A stretch of DNA of 6,800 bases from assembly GCA_017475805.1 (NCBI GenBank), contig JAFVEW010000311.1, positions 1 through 6,800 on the forward strand. The letters are read 5' to 3'. A program made the position numbers and the translations under genes. Below the pieces are notes generated by a model. It saw only the letters and a list, made by a program, of their open reading frames with translations, made no database searches and was not told the origin of the DNA. The DNA comes from Synergistaceae bacterium (lineage in GTDB: Bacteria > Synergistota > Synergistia > Synergistales > Aminobacteriaceae). Positions 1-4,493 of this stretch are shown one piece after another; positions within the stretch are counted from its first letter, which is position 1, and every line of letters starts with the position of its first letter.

Positions 1-21
1 CTACTTCCTACTTCCTAACTA
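1..21. repeat. Degenerate heptamer repeat, inverted orientation
   Basis: Two exact copies of CTTCCTA lie at 4-10 and 11-17, with partial copies on either side. On the minus strand they read TAGGAAG, the same heptamer family found downstream of rpsA at 1660-1687. Positions 4-17 are the reverse complement of 1674-1687 with one mismatch. They may be the 3' arm of a hairpin whose 5' arm lies before the window, but no T-tract follows, so a terminator role is not shown. Confidence 0.6.
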
Positions 22-46
22 AGAATTCAGGGGGTATCCATCAATA

Positions 47-1651
47 ATGGATCAGCAGGAAGTATTTGAGCAGCAGGAAGCAACACAAACAGCAGCACAG
101 ACAGACGAGCGTGAACCGGAAACAATGCAGGAAGCTCTTGACCAGTACGGCGACAACGTACATTTAAGACGCGGCGAGACAAAAATCGGCACGGTTATTG
201 GCAAAAGCGACGCAGGTTTCCTTGTTGATATAGGCTTTAAGTGTGAAGGTCTCCTTCCGATGAGAGAATACACTAATCATTCTCTCGTTGAGACAGAGCC
301 TGAACCTAAACCGGGCGATCAGATTGAAGTCGAAGTCGTTAATGTCAGAGACGGCGAAGAAGCTCAGTTATTGCTCAGCCGCTGGAGACATGAATTTGAA
401 AAACGCTGGGCAAAACTTGAAGAGTTAGCAGCCGCTGACCCTGTAATGACCGTCAAAGGCGTAAGCAGAGTCAAAGGCGGCCTCATGGTCGAATGCTGCG
501 GGCTTGAAGGTTTCATTCCCGTTTCTCATTTGACATTAGCAGGCAAAGGCGCGAATCCTCAAAATTTTGTCGGACAGAATATCAAAGTCAAATTGCTTGA
601 CCATGACAAACGCAAACATCGTTTAGTTTTTTCACGCCGCGAACTCTTAGAGGCCGCTGAAAACGAACGCAAAGCGAAATTTTATGCTCGCGTCCACGAG
701 GGCGACGTTCTTGAAGGTGAAGTCAGCAGCTTAACAGACTTTGGTGTATTCGTGAATCTCGGCGAGATGGACGGACTCGTTCACTTAACGGAAATCACTT
801 GGAAACGCAGTTTCAAACTTCGCGAAATGTTCAAAAAGGGCGACAAAGTTACAGTCAAAGTAACGGGCATCGACAAAGAGAAAGACAGAATTTCTCTCAG
901 CATTAAGCAGGTCAGCGGCGATCCTTGGGACACTGTCAGCGAGAGAATCCATAAAGGCGACGTCTTCAAAGGCACAGTAACGAACTTAACAGAGTTCGGC
1001 GCATTTGTCGAAATCGAACCGGGCATTGAAGGACTTGTTCACGTCGGCGACATCAGCTGGACAAGAATCAAAAAGCCCCGCGACGTTCTCAAAAAAGGCC
1101 AAGAACTTGAAGTTCTCGTTCTCGACATTGACACAGAGAAAAAACGAATCAGTCTCGGCATCAAACAGCTTCATGATCCTTGGTCAGATGCTGATAAACG
1201 CTACCTGCCCGGACAGGATATTAAGGTTAAAGTCGTAAGGCTTGCTGACTTCGGCGCATTCGTTGAAGTTGAAGAAGGCGTTGAAGCCTTGATTCATATT
1301 TCACAACTCAGCCGCAAGCGCGTTGAAAAACCTGCCGATGTTCTTAAGGAAGGCGACGAGGTTACAACTCGAATCCTTGAAGTAAATCCTGAGCAGCGCA
1401 GAATGAGACTCTCTCTTGCAGCTCTCGAGCCTGAGCCGGAACCGGAAGTTGTGCCGGAGCCTGAAGAGAAAGAAATGCCAAAGCCAGAGCAGAAAGCTGA
1501 ACGCGGTGAAAAATCAGAACGCCGTGAACGCAAGGGCGGAAAATCACGCGCTAAGAGCGTTAAAGAATCCGGCGGCTACGAAGACGACGAGGAAGCACTT
1601 GAATACAATCCTTTCGCCGAAGCCTTCAAGGGTGCAGACTGGAACAATTAA
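47..1651 (+). CDS. rpsA: 30S ribosomal protein S1
   Basis: S1 is an RNA-binding protein of the small ribosomal subunit that captures and unfolds mRNA during initiation. The 534-residue product has about five S1 (OB-fold) repeats at residues 43-112, 131-198, 217-287, 302-373 and 388-457. The last three are the most regular, with the pattern G-x-V-x-x-L-x-[DE]-F-G-[AV]-F-V near their starts and R-[IM]-x-L-S/G at their ends. E. coli S1 has six repeats and many Firmicutes homologues four, so five is intermediate. Residues 1-35 are Gln/Glu-rich. The tail from about 461 is Pro-Glu-rich, then Lys/Arg-rich, and ends acidic. The ATG at 47 follows an AGGGGG ribosome binding site (29-34) at a rather long 12-nt spacing. 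Codon choice is more G+C-rich than in the genes downstream, as expected for a highly expressed gene. A strong terminator follows. Confidence 0.96.
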   Translation: MDQQEVFEQQEATQTAAQTDEREPETMQEALDQYGDNVHLRRGETKIGTVIGKSDAGFLVDIGFKCEGLLPMREYTNHSLVETEPEPKPGDQIEVEVVNVRDGEEAQLLLSRWRHEFEKRWAKLEELAAADPVMTVKGVSRVKGGLMVECCGLEGFIPVSHLTLAGKGANPQNFVGQNIKVKLLDHDKRKHRLVFSRRELLEAAENERKAKFYARVHEGDVLEGEVSSLTDFGVFVNLGEMDGLVHLTEITWKRSFKLREMFKKGDKVTVKVTGIDKEKDRISLSIKQVSGDPWDTVSERIHKGDVFKGTVTNLTEFGAFVEIEPGIEGLVHVGDISWTRIKKPRDVLKKGQELEVLVLDIDTEKKRISLGIKQLHDPWSDADKRYLPGQDIKVKVVRLADFGAFVEVEEGVEALIHISQLSRKRVEKPADVLKEGDEVTTRILEVNPEQRRMRLSLAALEPEPEPEVVPEPEEKEMPKPEQKAERGEKSERRERKGGKSRAKSVKESGGYEDDEEALEYNPFAEAFKGADWNN

Positions 1652-1659
1652 AATACAAG

Positions 1660-1687
1660 TAGGAGTTAGGAATTAGGAAGTAGGAAC
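1660..1687. repeat. Four tandem degenerate heptamers TAGGARN
   Basis: The units are TAGGAGT (1660-1666), TAGGAAT (1667-1673), TAGGAAG (1674-1680) and TAGGAAC (1681-1687). Only the last two positions vary. Three of the four units form the 5' arm of the rpsA terminator. The same motif occurs inverted at 1-21, so the repeats flank rpsA head to head. Confidence 0.75.
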
Positions 1688-1734
1688 TAAAAAAAACTTT
1701 TCTGCTTCCTGATTCTTAATTTTTTTATTTTTTT
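1667..1734 (+). terminator. Intrinsic terminator of rpsA
   Basis: Positions 1667-1686 pair with 1699-1718 to give a stem of about 20 bp, including several G-U pairs, around an A-rich loop (1687-1698). The arm is followed by two runs of seven T split by one A (1720-1734). It lies 15 bp after the rpsA stop codon, which fits a Rho-independent terminator. The ribosome binding site of the next gene starts right after the T-tract. Confidence 0.85.
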
Positions 1735-1748
1735 AGGGAGAAATTTTC

Positions 1749-2267
1749 ATGGAATTTTTTGAATTAGTAAAAGATAGATTTTCTTGCCGCAAATTTTCCT
1801 CAAAGCCTGTCGAAGACGAAAAGCTCAACAAAATTTTAGAAGCTGCCCGGCTTGCACCGACTGCTAAAAACGCCCAGCCTGTAAAAATTTGGGTAATTAA
1901 AAGTCCCGAAGCTCTCGAAAAAATTAAATCTTCTGCGCCATTCGCTTGGCTTAAAGACGTTAATATCATTTTAGCTGTCGGCGGAACAACTGAAGGAGCT
2001 TTCATAAGACCTTCGGATAATCGCAATTTTGGAGACGTTGATGCGACAATCGTAGCGACTCATTTAATGCTCGCAATCGAAGCCGCAGGACTCGGTACAA
2101 CATGGATCGGAATGTTCGATGAGCCTAAGGTCAAAGAATTATTCCCGGAAATGAAAGATTATGATTTAGTTGCTTTGTTCCCTGTAGCTTATAAGGCCGA
2201 CGACGCAGAGCCTTCTGACCGACACGAAAAAAGAAAATCAAAAGACGAATTAGTAAAAATTTTATAG
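1749..2267 (+). CDS. Nitroreductase-family flavoprotein
   Basis: This 172-residue protein belongs to the nitroreductase family, FMN-dependent enzymes that use NAD(P)H to reduce nitro, quinone or related electron-poor substrates in the cytoplasm. The N-terminal pattern RFSCRKF (residues 10-16) supplies the Arg cluster that usually holds the FMN phosphate. APTAKNAQP (36-44) is the characteristic second FMN/dimer motif. GLGTTWIG (114-121) follows a helix beginning at D96, as in short members of the family. The C-terminal RHEKRKSKDELV (158-169) matches the basic tail these proteins often have. The length suits the small single-domain, ferredoxin-associated type rather than the 217-residue NfsB type. 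The ATG follows AGGGAG (1735-1740) at 8 nt. Its start lies just behind the rpsA terminator, and I see no clear promoter, so transcription by read-through or from an unrecognised promoter is open. The physiological substrate cannot be told from sequence. Confidence 0.88.
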   Translation: MEFFELVKDRFSCRKFSSKPVEDEKLNKILEAARLAPTAKNAQPVKIWVIKSPEALEKIKSSAPFAWLKDVNIILAVGGTTEGAFIRPSDNRNFGDVDATIVATHLMLAIEAAGLGTTWIGMFDEPKVKELFPEMKDYDLVALFPVAYKADDAEPSDRHEKRKSKDELVKIL

Positions 2268-2291
2268 AAATTAAAAAATTAAATTCTTAAA

Positions 2292-2846
2292 TTGAAAAAG
2301 ATTGAATTAATCCGGGCGTTTGTTGCTGTAAAAATGCCCGACGAAATTTCAGAAGAACTTGAAAATTTTTTGTCCGAAGTTCGGCCTCTTGCGAATATTA
2401 AGTGGGTGAAATTCGGACAGTTTCATATTACATTAAAATTTCTTGGCGAACTTGAGTCGGGTGTAATTGCACGCGTAAAAGATTCTTTAATGCCGATAAA
2501 AAATTTCACGCCTTTTGATATAAATCTTTCGTATATAGGCGCGTTTCCGAACTTAAATTCTCCACGAGTTATATGGCTGTCGGGCGATGAGGGCGCAAAA
2601 GAACTCACGCAACTTTCTAAAAAAGTCAACGATATTTTATTTGAAGACGAAGAATTAGAACGCGACACTAAAAAATTCAAAGCCCATTTGACTTTAGCGA
2701 GGCTTCGTGAAGGAACACAACGCCTCCCCGAAGAACTTGTCAGAAAGCTCGGAACCGTTAAGAATTTTTCGTGGCAATGCGATGAATTATTTTTAATGCG
2801 CAGCGAACTCACGACGAAAGGGCCAATTTATACGGAACTTTTATAA
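2292..2846 (+). CDS. thpR: RNA 2',3'-cyclic phosphodiesterase (2H family)
   Basis: The 184-residue product is a 2H phosphoesterase of the ThpR/LigT type. Such enzymes open 2',3'-cyclic phosphates on RNA ends to 2'-phosphates and have been linked to tRNA ligation in vitro. Both catalytic H-x-T motifs are present: H45-I-T47 in HITLKFLGE and H132-L-T134 in HLTLARL, spaced as in the family. The N-terminus IRAFVAV (7-13) corresponds to the usual first strand (R-x-F-[IV]-A-[IV]). The gene needs the TTG at 2292 as start: an in-frame TAA sits at 2280-2282 and the first in-frame ATG (2334) would remove the first beta strand. There is no recognisable Shine-Dalgarno sequence. The gap to the nitroreductase is 24 bp, so the two are probably co-transcribed and thpR may be weakly translated. 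Confidence 0.9.
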   Translation: MKKIELIRAFVAVKMPDEISEELENFLSEVRPLANIKWVKFGQFHITLKFLGELESGVIARVKDSLMPIKNFTPFDINLSYIGAFPNLNSPRVIWLSGDEGAKELTQLSKKVNDILFEDEELERDTKKFKAHLTLARLREGTQRLPEELVRKLGTVKNFSWQCDELFLMRSELTTKGPIYTELL

Positions 2847-2868
2847 AAAATTGTTGCGATTGAAACAT

Positions 2869-2922
2869 AAAAATCTCTCTCGTGAATTTATAATTTTAGA
2901 AAATTTATGAGGGAGATTTTTT
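2869..2922 (+). terminator. 21-bp hairpin: terminator and/or RBS-masking structure
   Basis: Positions 2869-2889 pair with 2901-2921 without a bulge: 21 bp, three of them G-U, around an 11-nt loop (2890-2900). The stem starts with A and ends in a run of six T (2917-2922), so it could end transcripts arriving from thpR. The 3' arm holds GAGGGAG (2909-2915), the only good ribosome binding site for the gene starting at 2926. In a read-through RNA the site would be paired. Terminator, translational mask or both are possible. The pairing is read directly; the function is inferred. Confidence 0.7.
2889..2894 (+). promoter_or_regulatory. Candidate -10 element in the hairpin loop
   Basis: An exact TATAAT lies across the end of the 5' arm and the loop. 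A TTGAAA at 2860-2865 resembles a -35 element but is 23 nt away, too far for a standard sigma-70 promoter, and no TGn extension precedes the -10. If used, transcription would begin near 2901, inside the 3' arm, and give an mRNA that cannot form the hairpin and leaves the ribosome binding site free. Confidence 0.35.
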
Positions 2923-2925
2923 ATT

Positions 2926-3621
2926 ATGATTCGTAAAATTATTCACATTGACGAAAATAAATGCAACGGCTGCGGCTTATGTGCTCGTGCCTGCCACGAA
3001 GGAGCTATTGATATAGTTGACGGCAAAGCGAAATTGACCCGCGAAAATTTCTGCGACGGATTCGGCGATTGTCTTCCTAATTGTCCGACGGGCGCAATAA
3101 CTTTTGAAGAGCGTGAAGCTCCTGCTTACGATCAAGAAGCTGTCGAACGCGCAAAATTCACCGGAAATAAATCCGGCTGTCCAGGCTCGGCTATGATGCA
3201 ATTCTCAAGAAAAACAAAAATCGAAAATTCAGAAACAAATTCAAAATTAGAATCTTGTCTCGCTCAGTGGCCGGTGCAAATTAAATTATTACCTGTTCAA
3301 GCTGAATTTTATAAGGATGCTGATATTTTAATCGCAGCCGATTGCACAGCTTACGCCTACGCAAATATTCATAAAGAATTTATGAACGGCCGGGTAACTT
3401 TAATAGCCTGTCCTAAACTTGACGGAGTTAATTACGCTGAAAAACTTTCGCAAATTTTCGCGCTTAATGACATCAAAAGCGTTACTTTAGTGCGAATGGA
3501 AGTTCCATGCTGCGGCGGCTTAGTCCGAATGACAGAAGAAGCATTGAAACTCAGCGGCAAGGCTGAAAAAATTAAATTTGAAGTTCATGTAATTTCAAGA
3601 ACAGGAGAAATTCTTAATTAA
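2926..3621 (+). CDS. 4Fe-4S ferredoxin-type protein with Cys-containing C-terminal domain
   Basis: This 231-residue iron-sulfur protein is of a type I recognise from anaerobes, whose role is not established. Residues 5-60 form a ferredoxin fold. The first cluster motif is C13-x2-C16-x2-C19-x3-C23. The second is C43-x5-C49-x3-C53-P, where the usual middle Cys is replaced by Phe46. In a canonical dicluster fold C13, C16, C19 and C53 bind one cluster, leaving only C23, C43 and C49 for the other. The C-terminal part (about 110-231) has conserved-looking Cys in AADCTA (C140), ACPKLD (C162) and VPCCGG (C195, C196), plus C85 in SGCPGS, and might bind another cofactor. No signal peptide or membrane segment is visible, so it is probably a cytoplasmic electron carrier. 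ATG 2926 follows GAGGGAG at 10 nt, within the hairpin described separately. The 134 bp after the stop contain no clear terminator. Confidence 0.85.
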   Translation: MIRKIIHIDENKCNGCGLCARACHEGAIDIVDGKAKLTRENFCDGFGDCLPNCPTGAITFEEREAPAYDQEAVERAKFTGNKSGCPGSAMMQFSRKTKIENSETNSKLESCLAQWPVQIKLLPVQAEFYKDADILIAADCTAYAYANIHKEFMNGRVTLIACPKLDGVNYAEKLSQIFALNDIKSVTLVRMEVPCCGGLVRMTEEALKLSGKAEKIKFEVHVISRTGEILN

Positions 3622-3669
3622 AAAAATATAAATAAATATTCTCAAATTCCGGCATGATGATAAAATTAG

Positions 3670-3689
3670 TATAAATTCACAAAATTTAT
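3670..3689 (+). promoter_or_regulatory. Candidate promoter -10 with overlapping inverted repeat
   Basis: TATAAA at 3670-3675 could be the -10 box for the three-gene operon, 80 bp before its first start codon. The best-spaced -35 candidate, TTCCGG at 3647-3652, is poor. ATAAATT (3671-3677) and AATTTAT (3683-3689) form a perfect 7-bp inverted repeat with a 5-nt spacer overlapping the -10, a position suited to an operator. The DNA here is very A+T-rich, so chance is a real alternative. Confidence 0.3.
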
Positions 3690-3698
3690 TTTAGAAAG

Positions 3699-3738
3699 TG
3701 TGTAAAAATGCCGCGAGATTTTTCTCGTCGCTAACACA
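3699..3738 (+). promoter_or_regulatory. Leader hairpin upstream of the operon's RBS
   Basis: CGAGA (3714-3718) and TCTCG (3723-3727) form a perfect 5-bp stem with a TTTT loop, and TGTGT (3699-3703) can pair with ACACA (3734-3738) as an outer stem. The structure ends four bases before the ribosome binding site AGGGG (3742-3746) of the gene at 3756. It has no T-tract at its 3' side, so a leader function fits better than termination. Confidence 0.4.
3708..3734 (+). CDS. Possible 8-codon leader peptide
   Basis: A complete mini-ORF, ATG to TAA, encodes MPRDFSRR. A weak purine-rich stretch (GAAAGTG, 3694-3700) precedes it at 7 nt. Its codons make up the leader hairpin, and its stop is 7 nt before the AGGGG ribosome binding site of the next gene. 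Three of eight codons are Arg (CGA, CGT, CGC). A ribosome on it would open the hairpin. A chance ORF this short is quite possible. Confidence 0.25.
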   Translation: MPRDFSRR

Positions 3739-3755
3739 TAAAGGGGAATTTTATA

Positions 3756-4493
3756 ATGCCGGAAACAAATTTATCCGAGTTAATAACGAAAATATTTAGA
3801 GAAAATCGCAGGACTTTCATGACTCTTAAGCAAGTCGTTTTTCATATGCCCACGCAGGCAAAACGCGACTTTGGAATTTTGAATCTCACTAACGCAGCTG
3901 AGATGCAAAAAATTTTGACTCCTTTTTTAGACAATAAAAAATATGTTTTTCATAGGCGCGGAACTTTTATTTTTATTATCGAGCCGAAGCCTCATGAAGA
4001 TTTTATTTTAGATACTCTCGAAAAAAAAGCCCGGACTCCTAAGGATATTGCGCGCCTCGTTCCGTTCTCAAAAAAAGAAACATCAGAGCTCATCGCAGGA
4101 CTTATCAATAAAGATATATTAAAGCTCACTCTTGACGATGACCTTCAGACAAGAATACGAATTAACGAAAAAAGAAAAGATAATCAGTCTGAGTCTGAAG
4201 CAAAAGCCGAAGAACCTAAGCCCAATCCTTATGCTGAATATACCGTTGAAAATTTCAGGACGGCTTTTCATTCGCTTGATAACGGAAGAATTTTTGTGAG
4301 GATTTGCGACCTTAGAAAAACTTTAAGATGGCCTCGTGCGATTTTTGACAGTGCTTTGAAACAGCTCCGCGACGCTAAATTAATTCAGCTTCATGCTGGC
4401 GACGTTACGTTGATGACGCCTGAGGAAATTCAAGATTGTTTCGTCGACGAAAATAATTTCAGAATGGGTACGGTTACATGGCATGGAAGATAA
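3756..4493 (+). CDS. Multi-winged-helix protein, first gene of an ATPase/nuclease operon
   Basis: I do not recognise a named family for this 245-residue protein. The sequence looks like three winged-helix units. Residues 5-75 have helices, then a beta hairpin (KYVFHRRGTFIFII). Residues 82-136 have the pattern TPKDIARLVPFSKKETSELIAGLINKD followed by a wing. After a charged, probably flexible linker (137-160), residues 162-243 resemble the winged-helix modules in some DNA-processing and defence proteins: VRICDLRKTL, then FDSALKQLRDAKLIQLH. No enzyme motif, signal peptide or membrane segment is visible. It is probably a DNA-binding or adaptor subunit for the ATPase, whose start overlaps it by 11 bp, and it could also control its own operon. 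The ATG follows AGGGG (3742-3746) at 9 nt. The gene is more A+T-rich than rpsA, as are the genes after it. Confidence 0.8.
   Translation: MPETNLSELITKIFRENRRTFMTLKQVVFHMPTQAKRDFGILNLTNAAEMQKILTPFLDNKKYVFHRRGTFIFIIEPKPHEDFILDTLEKKARTPKDIARLVPFSKKETSELIAGLINKDILKLTLDDDLQTRIRINEKRKDNQSESEAKAEEPKPNPYAEYTVENFRTAFHSLDNGRIFVRICDLRKTLRWPRAIFDSALKQLRDAKLIQLHAGDVTLMTPEEIQDCFVDENNFRMGTVTWHGR

Noticed and set aside
781..1174. Reverse-strand open frames inside rpsA
   Set aside because: They lie opposite strongly conserved S1 repeats, resemble no protein family, and follow from the codon bias of the real gene.
1005..1238. A + strand frame overlapping rpsA in another phase
   Set aside because: It is a shadow of the S1 repeats, with low-complexity Lys/Ser-rich sequence and no ribosome binding site of note.
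2853..2866. GTTGCGATTGAAAC, which resembles the end of some CRISPR repeats (ATTGAAAC)
   Set aside because: It occurs once, with no second copy or spacer-like periodicity in the window and no cas genes nearby. Chance resemblance.
3605..3643. GAGAA...TTCTC as a terminator after the 4Fe-4S gene
   Set aside because: Only five base pairs match, the interior is A/T with poor pairing, and no T-run follows the 3' arm.
4478..4480. ATG five bases before the chosen ATPase start
   Set aside because: It is in a different frame from the ATPase; only ATG 4483 opens the frame with Walker A.
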